Positions 49,908 through 60,726 of a DNA stretch of 64,000 bases are shown in pieces; the stretch's first letter is position 1, and each line of letters starts with the position of its first letter. The stretch is from DATAXV01 sp036272915 (GTDB lineage Bacteria > Chloroflexota > Dormibacteria > Dormibacterales > Dormibacteraceae), in the NCBI GenBank assembly GCA_036272915.1, contig DATAXV010000044.1, positions 5,462 to 69,461 of the forward strand, given 5' to 3'. A program made the translations under genes and the position numbers. Below the pieces are notes generated by a model that saw only the letters and a program-made list of their open reading frames with translations, was not told the origin of the DNA and ran no database searches.

Positions 49908-50231
49908 TTATCCCGCGCCGTCCAGAGGGTCGGGATACAAGCGCCCCGATCGGCGCGCTCCCAGGCTCCGCGGCACCATCCGCTGGGAGGCGCGGAGGCG
50001 GAGAGCGCGTTCCGCATCGGCACGCTGCCGTCGCGTGGCGCGGCCCGTGGCCTTCGCCTTCACAGTGCGCCGTCCGATCGCCAGTGAGTAGCCGTCGCCG
50101 AGGACGATGGTGCTGAGGACCCCGCCCTGCTGATTTCGGAGCAGCGCCGCCGAACCGGGTCCGAACTCAATGCAGCCGACCCCGGTGACGGTGCGTACGG
50201 GACCCATCTGGCCGATCACGGTCACATTCAT
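49908..50231 (-). CDS. Hypothetical small protein (107 aa)
   Basis: Not recognised. The first half reads VRTVTGVGCIEFGPGSAALLRNQQGGVLSTIVLGDGYSLAIG, a plausible beta-rich domain, followed by a very basic helical tail (KAKATGRATRRQRADAERALRLR). No strong ribosome-binding site. Coding is uncertain. Confidence 0.35.
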   Translation of the reverse strand: MNVTVIGQMGPVRTVTGVGCIEFGPGSAALLRNQQGGVLSTIVLGDGYSLAIGRRTVKAKATGRATRRQRADAERALRLRASQRMVPRSLGARRSGRLYPDPLDGAG

Positions 50232-50684
50232 GACCGCGCCCCAGCCTCAACCGCCGAACCGTCGCGGCGGCTCGTCGCCACGTCACCCGGCGGCCGGTCG
50301 CGACACCAGCCTGTGGGGCGTGGCCGACCGCGTCGAGATTGATCGGGCCTGGCGGCGGGAATGTCCCACAGCCCTGGTGAGGTAGAGCCGGCGTCCCCGT
50401 TCGCATTGCGCAGCATCGCCCTGTCCCCTCGTCATCTGGCCGTGCCCGTCCATGGCCAGAGCTCCCGCCAACGGGTCTCTGTGACGGCGTGCCGACCATC
50501 GGCGTCGGGCCAGACCAAGAACGAGAGACGTGACTTCGTGGGACGTCCTCAGAACTCTGGTCGCCGCGACGCCGATCCACCCCCTGTTCGGCCGGAGACT
50601 GGTATAGCGCCATTTCACATCGCCGTCAACCTCAGGCCGCGACGGTGCCCGAGCAGGCGGTGTCGTCGGATCGACTTCTGCGCC
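50232..50684. other. Intergenic region with no recognisable gene
   Basis: About 450 bases between the small ORF at 49908 and the histidine kinase. Frames present are short, Arg/Ser/Pro-rich and lack ribosome-binding sites. No RNA gene or repeat was seen. Confidence 0.4.
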
Positions 50685-52478
50685 TCAGGCGACGGAGCTG
50701 GCGTCGGGAGAGCGCGGATCCTCGTCTTCGGATTTGTCCTCCTCAACGTGTAGAGGAAGGGTCAGAAGAAAGGTCGTACCGACGCCGGGTTCCGACTCGA
50801 CGGAGATCTCTCCACTGTGCATCAGGGCCAGACGGCGGGAGAGATAGAGGCCGAGACCGGTCCCGGCGATATGGCTGTTCTGTGCGGTCACGATGCGGCC
50901 GAACCTGGTGAAGAGCCGGGGCAGGTCCTCTTCGGCAATCCCGAGACCGTGATCGCGGACCGTGACCTGGACCGAGCCGGCGGGTTCCACACGGCATTTG
51001 ACCTCGACGAGCCCTCCCTCGGGCGAGTACTTGAAAGCGTTGTCGAGGAGGTTGGCGATGATCGCCGCCGTGCGGCGATGGTCACAACGAACCGGTGCCG
51101 GATCCGAGCCGACATCCAAGATCAACTCGTGCTCCGGCTGGATCGCGTAGGTCACCTCACGTGCGGTGTCCTCGACGACCCGCCTCAAATCGAGCACTGT
51201 GTGCTCGAGCAGCAGCCGGTGGTCCTCGATCCTGGCCGTGGTCAGCATCTGGTCGACCAGGAACCGGATCTGATCGAGCTTCCTCATCGCCGTGTCGAGC
51301 ATCTGGGTCTGCTGGGCCGCGGGCCACCGCACGCCCTCCTCGGCCAGCATCGTGAGGTAGCCTCGTGCGGTCGCCACCGGGCCGCGGAGTTCATGGGCGG
51401 CGAGGTTGAGAAAATCCGACTTGACCTGTTCGAGCTCGCCGACGGCTTGATAGGCCAGCGCGTTCTCGAGGCCGACAGCGGCGAGCTGGGCGAGCGACTT
51501 GAGGAGTTCTAGATCCTCCTCGTCGAAGCCATCCTTCTTGTTATGCAGCTCCACAGCTCCCAGAACCTCACCTCGAGGATTGAGGATCGGGGCGCAGATC
51601 AGCTGCCTGACCATGAACCGATCCCGGATCTCGGGGAGGATGAACGTATCGTTCTCCGCTTCGTTGGTCATGTAGGGCGTGCGCCAGAGGAGGACATGGC
51701 CGAGGACCCCGCGGCCCGGTGGCCAGCTGAGCTCGAACGGAACCATGTCTCCCTCGAGGGATTGGTACGCGTGACAGACCATGCCCTCCGGTTTGTGCAG
51801 GCCGGCCAGCCCGGAACGGGCGCTCAGCAGCTCCATCGCCTGCTGGACCAGAACCCTCACCAGCGTTTCCGGTTCCAGGATCGCGGTCAGCTGGTGCGCG
51901 GCATGTAACACCCGGTCGAGACGGTGCTCGGCCTGATCCCGGGCCGCCTCGGCGACGTCAGCGCTGCCAAGTGCCACCTGCCTCTCGAAGAGCACGGCCG
52001 CTACCGAGGCCAGTGTTCGCAGCACACGCCCGTCCTCGTCCGAAAACCCCTCCCCGGACAGCGGGCCGTAGGCGCAGACGGCCCCCAGCACCCGTTCGCC
52101 GATCTGCCAGGGCGCAGCCATGATCTCCGTCGGCTCTGGCGAGACGGCCTGTGTCCAGGCCTCCTTCCAGCTGCGGTTCCAGGGTTGGAGCCGTAGGAGT
52201 CTGCCTCCGTGCACGACCTGGGAGGGCGCTGATGCCAGCTCCGGCGGGCAGTCCAGCGAGATCCCCCCCTCGATCACCAGATCACCGTCCACCGGCTGGG
52301 GCCAGGCGGCCTTCCCCCCGGGATCGAGAAGCCAGAAGACGAGATGACGTGCGCCCACCGTCGCCGCGCCGACGGAGTCAGCACTAACGAAGAATTTGGC
52401 CGGCGAACTTGCCTCAGAGGCTGCCCTCGCCAAGGCCTCGATCGCGGCTTCGAACCGAGTCGGCCCGATGTCACCCAT
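50685..52478 (-). CDS. GAF-domain sensor histidine kinase
   Basis: A 597-residue soluble kinase. Two GAF-type sensor domains cover about residues 15-180 and 200-345 (the second ends NKKDGFDEEDLELLKSLAQLAAVGLENALA). The HisKA helix has the phospho-His in LAAHELRGPVATARGYL, and the ATPase domain shows NLLDNAFKYSPEGG, DHGLGIAEEDLPRLFTRF and GTGLGLYLSRRL. No membrane helix, so it senses a cytosolic signal such as redox, gas or a small molecule. A stand-alone receiver (53218) lies upstream on the same strand and may be its partner. ATG 52478 is preferred. Confidence 0.9.
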   Translation of the reverse strand: MGDIGPTRFEAAIEALARAASEASSPAKFFVSADSVGAATVGARHLVFWLLDPGGKAAWPQPVDGDLVIEGGISLDCPPELASAPSQVVHGGRLLRLQPWNRSWKEAWTQAVSPEPTEIMAAPWQIGERVLGAVCAYGPLSGEGFSDEDGRVLRTLASVAAVLFERQVALGSADVAEAARDQAEHRLDRVLHAAHQLTAILEPETLVRVLVQQAMELLSARSGLAGLHKPEGMVCHAYQSLEGDMVPFELSWPPGRGVLGHVLLWRTPYMTNEAENDTFILPEIRDRFMVRQLICAPILNPRGEVLGAVELHNKKDGFDEEDLELLKSLAQLAAVGLENALAYQAVGELEQVKSDFLNLAAHELRGPVATARGYLTMLAEEGVRWPAAQQTQMLDTAMRKLDQIRFLVDQMLTTARIEDHRLLLEHTVLDLRRVVEDTAREVTYAIQPEHELILDVGSDPAPVRCDHRRTAAIIANLLDNAFKYSPEGGLVEVKCRVEPAGSVQVTVRDHGLGIAEEDLPRLFTRFGRIVTAQNSHIAGTGLGLYLSRRLALMHSGEISVESEPGVGTTFLLTLPLHVEEDKSEDEDPRSPDASSVA

Positions 52479-52621
52479 GTCCAAACCTTTGATAGAGGCG
52501 GAGCCTCCGCGGCCCCTGGAGTTAGAACGCCGTGAACAGCGGCAGTATACAACCCGATTTGGTCTCTTCCGGCGGCGTCATTATGCGTCGGATCCGCCGA
52601 ATGGACTCGGAGCGTCGCCGA

Positions 52622-52963
52622 TCACGCGGCGTCGTATGGCGACATCCACTGTTCGCGCTGTCGCGGCCGCATCAGCTCCTCCTGCGCGTCGAAGAGTCCG
52701 TCCAGAGCCTCCTGCACGGTGCTCCGGCACCCGAAGCGCCGCCGGGCATCGGCGGGAAGAGCGGCCAGGGTCGTCTTGATCGTCCTCGCCGTATCGGCGT
52801 CGGGTCGGGAGCCACCCCGGTCGGCGAGGTTCAACTCCTCAAGCCTGCCGATGGCTCGATCGGTGAGCCTCATCAGCGATCGGCGCGCGGCATCGTCGAC
52901 TCCATGCGCGAACCCGTTGCCGCGCGCAGCCGACACCTCTCTCATCGGCTCGTGTATGGCCAT
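52622..52963 (-). CDS. Hypothetical small protein (113 aa)
   Basis: Not recognised. A soluble, mostly helical protein: DDAARRSLMRLTDRAIGRLEELNLADRG, then DTARTIKTTLAALPADARRRFGCRSTVQEALDGLFDAQEELM. It lies between the kinase and receiver genes on the same strand, so it may belong to that signalling set. A GATATC-type site lies 68-86 bases upstream. Confidence 0.5.
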   Translation of the reverse strand: MAIHEPMREVSAARGNGFAHGVDDAARRSLMRLTDRAIGRLEELNLADRGGSRPDADTARTIKTTLAALPADARRRFGCRSTVQEALDGLFDAQEELMRPRQREQWMSPYDAA

Positions 52964-53030
52964 ATGACCTGCCTCCTGCGTGAACCGTCCTTGTTCTCAT
53001 CCATTACCAGCCACGCTACAGGTAAAAGCT

Positions 53031-53049
53031 ATATCGATGATATCAATAT
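53031..53049. promoter_or_regulatory. GATATC-type palindromic motif, site 4
   Basis: ATATCGATGATATCAATAT, the best-conserved copy. On the minus strand a TATAGC follows directly, a possible -10 box for the 113-aa gene. Confidence 0.45.
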
Positions 53050-53217
53050 CGGGCCAACGGGAAACGCCGGTGAGAACGGCAGAGATCAGCGACCTCGACC
53101 GCGAGGGTGCCGGCAGGGTGGGTCGATGTCGCCGCGATGCGGTGGCGAGCAGCGACGCTGAGGCGCAGGCTGACGCCCCTCAGCGGTCTCGAACCGTGGT
53201 CGGGCGTATGGGGTCCA

Positions 53218-53640
53218 TCAACCTTCGGAGCTGGCCGGCTCCGGTGATGACGAGCCGCGGCTCCAGAGCTCGATGCGACGGGAGACCTGTCCCGGCGTCA
53301 CATCGGCCTTGATCAACCACTCGAGGATGCCGAGCGCGAGCCCCTGCTGCCGAAGCTCATCTTCGCCGTAGTTGGACAGGATTACGACGGGGGTCTCCCG
53401 CGTCTCGTCCCGCTTCCGCAGCTCCTGGAGCAGCTCGAGTCCATTCATTCGGGGCATGCGCACATCCAGGAAGATCAGGTCCGGCCGGAGCTCCGTCGCC
53501 AGGCGCAGCCCCTCCTCGCCGTCACGGGCGTGGGTCACGTCGTACCCGTCCGCCTCCAGCTTGAGCTGGTACATCTGCGCGAACTCGCGGTCATCCTCGA
53601 CCAACAGAACACGAACGGGCTCGATCTCGTCGTTGGCCAT
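53218..53640 (-). CDS. Stand-alone response-regulator receiver
   Basis: A 140-residue CheY-like receiver without an output domain. The acidic pair is in VLLVEDDREFAQMY, the phospho-Asp in LIFLDVRMPRMNG, the switch Ser in VVILSNYGEDE, and the conserved Lys in LIKADVTP. ATG 53640 has GGAGGG 5 bases upstream. It may be phosphorylated by the GAF kinase and relay to a phosphotransferase or another kinase. A GATATC-type site lies 42-60 bases upstream. Confidence 0.88.
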   Translation of the reverse strand: MANDEIEPVRVLLVEDDREFAQMYQLKLEADGYDVTHARDGEEGLRLATELRPDLIFLDVRMPRMNGLELLQELRKRDETRETPVVILSNYGEDELRQQGLALGILEWLIKADVTPGQVSRRIELWSRGSSSPEPASSEG

Positions 53641-53681
53641 GTCGCCCTCCATATCCTTCATCACCCTGTCGCTGACAAAGT

Positions 53682-53700
53682 ATATATCGATGTCATAACA
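53682..53700. promoter_or_regulatory. GATATC-type palindromic motif, site 5 (divergent copy)
   Basis: ATATATCGATGTCATAACA keeps the ATATCGATG half and loses the other. It sits upstream of the receiver gene. Confidence 0.35.
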
Positions 53701-53940
53701 AATAATGGAGTCGCCGCCCTCCCAGGCTCGCTTCTGAACACTTTTGGGGCGTCTGACATCATGCATCGCCGACGCCGACGCTGCGCAGTAATTCAGTCCA
53801 TTGCGTCATTCCTGGCACGGGAGATCCGCTGCGGCGGCAGGGCGGCGTGCGCCGGATCACGTACCCCGGCTGGGATTGCTGGTGCAATTGCCACGCTGAT
53901 CCCGAACACCTGACCGACCTGACCAGGAGGAAGTGCAGGT

Positions 53941-55731
53941 ATGTCTATCACCGTCGGTGACTACATCGTCCAGCGTCTCAAGGACTGGGGCGTCCCTCAT
54001 GTCTACGGATTTCCCGGCGACGGGATCAACGGGCTGCTGGGCTCCTTCGAGCGGCATCAGGACCTGGTGCGCTTCATCCAGGTCAGGCACGAGGAGATGG
54101 CCGCGTTCATGGCCTGCGCCCACGCCAAGTGGACGGGGGAGGTTGGCGTGTGTTGCGCCACTTCCGGGCCAGGCGCCATCCACCTGCTCAACGGCCTCTA
54201 TGACGCCAAGCAGGACCACCAGCCGGTCGTGGCCATCGTCGGCCAGACCTACGCGCGGGCCATGGGCGGCCAGTTCCAGCAGGAGGTCGACCTCCTCAAC
54301 CTCTACAAGGACGTGGCCGGCGCCTATGTGCAGCAGTGCGACACGCCGGAAGCTGCCCGCCACATTATCGACCGGGCCATCCGGATCGCTCAGGCCGAAA
54401 GGACGGTCACCGCGGTCATCTTCCCCGCTGACGTCCAGGACATGGAGGCCGTTCCGGCCCCTCCTCATGCAACGCACACGATCCATTCGGGCATCGGCTG
54501 GGCCGAGCCGCGGGTCATCCCCAGAGAGTCCGATCTTCGCCAGGCCGCGGATGTGCTCAACGCCGGCAGGAAGGTGGCGATGCTGGTCGGCGCCGGAGCG
54601 CTTCACGCCACCGACGAGGTATTGGCAGCCGCCGAGATCCTCGGCGCCGGCGTTGCCAAGGCACTGCTCGGCAAGGCCGCCGTGCCCGATGACGTCCCCT
54701 TCTGCACGAACTCGATCGGGCTGTTGGGCACCAAGCCGAGCTGGGACATGATGCAGGACTGCGACACCCTGTTCATGGTCGGGACCGCCTTCCCCTACGG
54801 CGAGTTCCTGCCCGAGGAGGGAAAGGCCAAGGCTGTCCAGATCGACATCAAAGGCCGGCAGCAGAGCATCCGTTATCCGGTCGACGTCCTGCTCACCGGC
54901 GACTCCAGGGAGACGCTGCGAGAGTTGATGCCCCTGCTCAGGCGCAAGGAGGACCGGAGCTGGCAGGGGTCGATCACGGACGCGGTCGCCGACTGGTGGA
55001 AGCTTATGGATGAGCGAGGAAAGCCGGAGCTGACTTCTCGCGGAAAGCTTCGTCCCGAGGCCCTGTTCTCCGCCGCGTCCCGGAAGCTGCCCGACCACGC
55101 GATCCTGGCCGCAGACTCGGGGTCGGCTGCCAACTGGTACGCGCGCAACATCCGCATCCGGCGGGGGATGAAGGCCTCGCTCTCTGGGAATCTGGCGACG
55201 ATGCTCCCCGGCGTCCCCTACGCCATCGCTGCCAAGTTCGCGTATCCGGACCGGCCGGCGATCGGGATGATCGGCGACGGCGCGATGCAGATGCTGGGCA
55301 TGAACGAGCTCCTGACGGTCGCCAAGCACTACCGGGAGTGGTCAGACAAGCGCCTCATCTTCCTGGTGCTCAACAACGAGGACCTCAACCAGGTGACCTG
55401 GGAACAGCGCGTTCTGGCCGGCGACCCGAAGTTCGAGACCTCGCAGAAGGTCCCGCCGATGAACTACGCCGCGTTCGCGGAGTCTATCGGGCTCCGGGGC
55501 ATCCGGGTTGAGCGGCCGGAGGAGGTCGGCCCCGCCTGGGACCAGGCCTTGGCATCGGATCGTCCGGTCGTGATCGACGCCGTCGTCGATCCCGATGAGC
55601 CGCCTCTGCCGCCACACATCACCTTCGAGCAGGCGACCAACTTCGCCAAGTCCATCGTGCGAGAGCCTCACGGCGTGGGCATCGCCACGGATGCCCTCAA
55701 AGAGAAGATCGGCGAGGTCCTGCCGCACTGA
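53941..55731 (+). CDS. Thiamine-diphosphate-dependent pyruvate oxidase-like enzyme (PoxB-like)
   Basis: A 596-residue ThDP enzyme. N-terminal Pyr domain with YGFPGDGINGLLGSF and catalytic-type Glu in RHEEMAAFMACAHAKWTG. The central domain has LVGAGALHATDEVL. The C-terminal ThDP motif is GDGAMQMLGMNELLTVAKHY with the downstream NNEDLNQVTWEQR. It fits the pyruvate oxidase/dehydrogenase (cytochrome-linked) group, which makes acetate or acetyl phosphate plus CO2; acetolactate synthase-like activity cannot be excluded. AGGAGGAAG precedes the ATG. Its stop touches the next gene's start. Confidence 0.87.
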   Translation: MSITVGDYIVQRLKDWGVPHVYGFPGDGINGLLGSFERHQDLVRFIQVRHEEMAAFMACAHAKWTGEVGVCCATSGPGAIHLLNGLYDAKQDHQPVVAIVGQTYARAMGGQFQQEVDLLNLYKDVAGAYVQQCDTPEAARHIIDRAIRIAQAERTVTAVIFPADVQDMEAVPAPPHATHTIHSGIGWAEPRVIPRESDLRQAADVLNAGRKVAMLVGAGALHATDEVLAAAEILGAGVAKALLGKAAVPDDVPFCTNSIGLLGTKPSWDMMQDCDTLFMVGTAFPYGEFLPEEGKAKAVQIDIKGRQQSIRYPVDVLLTGDSRETLRELMPLLRRKEDRSWQGSITDAVADWWKLMDERGKPELTSRGKLRPEALFSAASRKLPDHAILAADSGSAANWYARNIRIRRGMKASLSGNLATMLPGVPYAIAAKFAYPDRPAIGMIGDGAMQMLGMNELLTVAKHYREWSDKRLIFLVLNNEDLNQVTWEQRVLAGDPKFETSQKVPPMNYAAFAESIGLRGIRVERPEEVGPAWDQALASDRPVVIDAVVDPDEPPLPPHITFEQATNFAKSIVREPHGVGIATDALKEKIGEVLPH

Positions 55732-56192
55732 TGACAAACCTGGCCAACCTCGTCGGCGGGACACGGCGGAGCCCGCTACAGCGATGGATGCGGCGCATCG
55801 GTGAGGGCCGCTTCCAGCGCGAGCTGTCAGCTGCATCCGCCGGCTCCGCGGTGATCACCAGTATCGAGATCTATCTGGAGCATTACCGGGCCAGCTTCGG
55901 AGACCCCTGGATGTGGGCGCCGATAGCGGCCACCCCGCCCATGGTGGCGGCCGGCATCGCCGGCGTGTTCAGCGTCCGGGCGGCCCGGACGCTTCTCCCC
56001 GCCGCCAGCGCCGTCTACCTCGCCAATGGCCTCTTCGGCGTCTACCTCCACGTGCGGGGCACCGGGCGGCGGCCGGGTGGGTGGAGCGTGGCCGACTACA
56101 ACGTCGTGATGGGACCCCCGCTGATGGCTCCAGGTCTCATGGCCATGGTGGGCGGAATGGGGATCCTCGCGTCCCTGCTCCGAGGGAGGTGA
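55731..56192 (+). CDS. Small membrane protein linked to PoxB and GMC genes
   Basis: A 153-residue protein with four hydrophobic helices (MVAAGIAGVFSV, TLLPAASAVYLANGLFGVYL, PLMAPGLMAMVGGMGILASLL and others). A basic N-terminus precedes them. No family name is recognised. It overlaps the poxB-like stop by one base and leads into the GMC-subunit-3 gene, so it may anchor the dehydrogenase complex or pass electrons to the quinone pool, which is inference. Confidence 0.6.
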   Translation: MTNLANLVGGTRRSPLQRWMRRIGEGRFQRELSAASAGSAVITSIEIYLEHYRASFGDPWMWAPIAATPPMVAAGIAGVFSVRAARTLLPAASAVYLANGLFGVYLHVRGTGRRPGGWSVADYNVVMGPPLMAPGLMAMVGGMGILASLLRGR

Positions 56193-56194
56193 TC

Positions 56195-56910
56195 GTGGCC
56201 TGGGAGACACCTCATCACCTGCCTTCGCGCCCAGGCACCCAGCGCCCGCCGCGACAGCAGCGGGGCACCACGCCGCAGAACGTCGGTCGCTACCCGCGCT
56301 TCGACGTCCTCTCGCCGGAGGTCGTCTGCGAGTGGGACGAGCCCACCCGGCGGGTGGTGCTCGACCGGTTGCACCAATCGCAGGGCTTTCGCTACTTCTC
56401 CGAGGCCGAGTTGCCGTGTCTCCGGGCTTTCTGCGACGTTCTCCTCGCCCAGAGTCGTGAGCCCCGGGTTCCTGTCCCCGAGATGCTAGACGCCAAGTAC
56501 GCGGATGGGAAGCTGGATGGCTTTCGGTATGCGTCGATGCCCCACGACGGCGAGGCCTGGCACGCCGCGCTGAAGGGACTCGACTTCACCGCCCGCGCCC
56601 GCTATGGCCGCACCTTCGCCGAGGCGGACGAAGAGGGGCGGAAGGCGATCATCCGCGACCTTCAACAGGGCAATCTCCAGGGCGGCCCCTGGGATCGCCT
56701 GGATCGAGGCCGGATCTTCTCGGTTCTGACGCGAGGCGTCGTCAGCGAGTTCTACTCCCACCCCTGGGCGTGGAACGAGATCGGCTTCGGGGGCCCTGCC
56801 TACCCTCGTGGATTCATGCGGTTCGGAGACCTCTCCACGCAGGAGCCCTTCGAATCCTCCGACGCGGTCGGCGCGGACCCGGTGCGAGAGGCGGAGTCGG
56901 AGGGGCTCCC

Positions 56911-56914
<4 letters not shown>
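56195..56914 (+). CDS. Gluconate 2-dehydrogenase subunit 3 family protein
   Basis: A 239-residue partner of GMC dehydrogenases. The family block is QGFRYFSEAELPCLRAFCDVLLAQ, followed by helical segments and RGVVSEFYSHPWAWNEIGFGGPAYPRGF near the C-terminus. Unlike the usual small subunit, no Tat signal is evident at the N-terminus. GGGAGG lies 6 bases before the GTG at 56195; a GTG at 56189 is the alternative. Its end overlaps the catalytic subunit by four bases. Confidence 0.82.
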
Positions 56915-58557
<1,643 letters not shown>

Positions 58558-58620
58558 GCGTTTCGATCGCGCCTCGATCGACCGAGTCCCAGGCCTGTCT
58601 TCGATGGTCTGGAGTGTGAG

Positions 58621-59127
58621 ATGAGTTGGGATCGTGCTTCGCTGGCGCGGTACACGGCAGTGTGGCTCGTGAACCTGGCGCTGCTGTTCGGCCTGTGGGA
58701 GCTGTTCGTCGATTCGTTCATCTGGCCGGAGATCGCGGCCGGGCTGGGCGCGGCGGCAATCGTCGCCACCGCCACCACGGTGACCCTGGCCACGCTTCCC
58801 GACCGGTTTGGAATCGACGCCGGCCTCCTCCTGCCGGCTTGGCGCCTTCCCTGGCGGCTCCTCACCGACACCTACAGGGTGTTCATCTTTCTGCTGGCCA
58901 GGTCGATCCGCGGGCAACCGATCGAGGGCCGTGTCCTGGCGGTTCCCTTCGATGCGGGCGGAGACGATCCTCGATCGGCGCTGCGCCGGGCCCTGCAGGA
59001 CTACTACGTGACCTTCACGAGCAACACGTTGTCATTCGGGATCGATCGAGAGGAGGGCTGTCTCCTCGTGCATGAGCTGGTCGCGAGCGGGTCCGATCCC
59101 GAATCCTCCCTGGCCGTGAGGCTGTGA
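58621..59127 (+). CDS. mrpE: Cation/proton antiporter subunit E (MrpE/MbhA)
   Basis: A 168-residue membrane protein: three N-terminal helices (LVNLALLFGLWELFVDSFIWP), a WRLPWRLLTDTYRVFIFLLARSIRG linker, and a cytosolic ferredoxin-like domain ending FTSNTLSFGIDREEGCLLVHELV, the MrpE hallmark TxxS(N)T. First gene of a seven-gene antiporter module whose genes overlap or nearly abut. ATG 58621. Confidence 0.9.
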   Translation: MSWDRASLARYTAVWLVNLALLFGLWELFVDSFIWPEIAAGLGAAAIVATATTVTLATLPDRFGIDAGLLLPAWRLPWRLLTDTYRVFIFLLARSIRGQPIEGRVLAVPFDAGGDDPRSALRRALQDYYVTFTSNTLSFGIDREEGCLLVHELVASGSDPESSLAVRL

Positions 59128-59375
59128 ACCCCTGGCTGCTGGCCGCGACCGTGCTGACCGCCGGGCTGGCGCTCCCCGGTTGGGTCATCTTCCGCCGCGG
59201 CGTGGACGACGGGCTCGTCGCCTTGGAGGCGGCCAGCACCGGCGTCGTGTTGATTCTGCTCATGGTTGCCGAGGGCTTTGGAAGGGACACGTTCTTCGAC
59301 CTCGCGCTCGTGCTGGCCGCCCTCTCCATCGGCGGGGGCCTCGCGTTTGCACGGGCGCTGGAGCGTTGGGTGTAG
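59124..59375 (+). CDS. mrpF: Cation/proton antiporter subunit F (MrpF/MbhB)
   Basis: 83 residues, three membrane helices: LLAATVLTAGLALPGWVIF, LEAASTGVVLILLMVAEG and TFFDLALVLAALSIGGGLAFARALE. Position between E and G and the pattern of hydrophobic segments identify it. GTG start overlaps the E stop by four bases. Confidence 0.85.
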   Translation: MNPWLLAATVLTAGLALPGWVIFRRGVDDGLVALEAASTGVVLILLMVAEGFGRDTFFDLALVLAALSIGGGLAFARALERWV

Positions 59376-59379
59376 GGCC

Positions 59380-59718
59380 GTGCCGATGATCCTGGCGATC
59401 CGCGACGTGCTGATCGGACTCGGGGTGGCGGTGGAGCTCGTCAGCTATCTCGGGATACTGCGGGCCAGGACGCCCTACGACCGCCTCCACTACCTCGTCC
59501 CCGCCACTGCGGTCGGCCCGCCGTTCGTGGTCGCCGCGCTGGTCATCGACGAAGGGCTCTCCTCGGGCACCGTGAAGGCGATCCTGATCGCTCTCATCCT
59601 GCTGCTCCTCTCCCCGGTGCTGACTCACGCCACCGCCCGGGCGATCAGGATTCGCGAGCGGGGTGGGTGGATGGTCCTGCCGGAGGAGCGGGTGGGCGGG
59701 GAGAAGAGGAATGGGTGA
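59380..59718 (+). CDS. mrpG: Cation/proton antiporter subunit G (MrpG/MbhC)
   Basis: 112 residues with three helices. The family block YLGILRARTPYDRLHYLVPATAVGPPFVVAALVI is the PhaG/MrpG signature. The C-terminus is basic and cytosolic. Start GTG 59380 or ATG 59386, 4 bases after the F stop. The next gene starts inside its end. Confidence 0.87.
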   Translation: MPMILAIRDVLIGLGVAVELVSYLGILRARTPYDRLHYLVPATAVGPPFVVAALVIDEGLSSGTVKAILIALILLLLSPVLTHATARAIRIRERGGWMVLPEERVGGEKRNG

Positions 59719-59959
59719 GACGTCCGGCCTGCAGGTAGTCGTCTACGTCCTGATCGCGGCAGCCGGTACCGCCGTCGTCCTGTCGCGCGAGCTGGTCAAG
59801 GTCGCAATGATGCTGAGCTTCCTCGGTCTGGTTCTCGCTGTCGCCTTCCTAACCTTCCAGGCCCCGGACGTATCCCTGTCCGAGATCGCGGTCGGCTCTC
59901 TCGCGCTGCCGCTTCTCATCCTGCTGGCCGTCTCCAAGACCAGGTCGAGGCAGGGATGA
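59711..59959 (+). CDS. MbhD-like subunit (DUF4040, MrpA C-terminal part)
   Basis: 82 residues with three helices. The segment AFLTFQAPDVSLSEIAVGSLALPLLILLAV matches the DUF4040/MbhD block of hydrogenase-linked antiporters, equivalent to part of the MrpA C-terminus. It overlaps the G gene by 8 bases. Its presence as a free small subunit follows the Mbh pattern rather than the classic MrpA fusion. Confidence 0.85.
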   Translation: MGETSGLQVVVYVLIAAAGTAVVLSRELVKVAMMLSFLGLVLAVAFLTFQAPDVSLSEIAVGSLALPLLILLAVSKTRSRQG

Positions 59960-60726
59960 CGGCGCGACTCCGGATGGCCCTCTTTCTCTCCTCAATGGCG
60001 GTCGTCGCCGCCTTCACCGGCTGGGGGGCGGCCCAACTACCGGGCTTCGGCCGCTATCCCGGGCCGTATGGCGACGTTATCGATCGCGTGGGCGTCCAGC
60101 AGCGGCGCGCCACCGACCTGGTCTCCGCGGTGAACGTCGACTACCGTGCGATCGACACCCTGGGTGAGGAGTTCATCCTCTTCACCGCGGCGACCGGCGT
60201 GATCGTGCTTCTTCGGGCCATGCGCGACGAGCGCAGAAGGCCGGACGAGGAGGCCGACCCGGGACGGGAGCGGCCGGGCACGACCGACCTGATTCGTGCT
60301 GCCGGCCTGCCCCTTGCCACCGGCATCGGCCTTCTCGGCGTCTACGTGCTCAGTCACGGCCAGCTCACGCCTGGGGGAGGGTTTCAGGGAGGCGTCGTCG
60401 TCGCCTGCTCCCCGGTCGTGGTCTTCCTGGCCGGTGAGCGGATCACGGTGCGGCGGCTGCCGCCGACGTCGGCCCTTGAGGTCGCCGAGACGATCGGCGC
60501 GGGAGGTTTCATCGCCGTCGGCCTGGCCGGTCTGCTGGCCGGCGCCGCGTTCCTCCAGAACATCGCTCCCCTCGGATCGACCGGCTCCCTCGACTCCTCG
60601 GGCACGATCGCGATCATCAACGTCGTCGTCTCCGTCGAGGTCGCCGCCGCATTCCTGCTGATCATCTCGGAGTTCCTCGAGCAGGCACTGATCGTGCGTC
60701 CGACAGGGGGGAGGGGAGGGGGATGA
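59956..60726 (+). CDS. MbhE-MnhB fusion subunit of the antiporter
   Basis: A 256-residue protein joining two usual subunits. Residues about 1-95 are MbhE-like (TDLVSAVNVDYRAIDTLGEEFILFTAATGVIVLLR). After a polar linker (RRRPDEEADPGRERPGTTD) the MnhB domain follows (LLGVYVLSHGQLTPGGGFQGGVVVACSPVVVFLAG and IINVVVSVEVAAAFLLIISEFLEQ). ATG 59956 overlaps the MbhD stop by four bases. In most Mbh/Mrp clusters these are separate genes. Confidence 0.85.
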   Translation: MTARLRMALFLSSMAVVAAFTGWGAAQLPGFGRYPGPYGDVIDRVGVQQRRATDLVSAVNVDYRAIDTLGEEFILFTAATGVIVLLRAMRDERRRPDEEADPGRERPGTTDLIRAAGLPLATGIGLLGVYVLSHGQLTPGGGFQGGVVVACSPVVVFLAGERITVRRLPPTSALEVAETIGAGGFIAVGLAGLLAGAAFLQNIAPLGSTGSLDSSGTIAIINVVVSVEVAAAFLLIISEFLEQALIVRPTGGRGGG

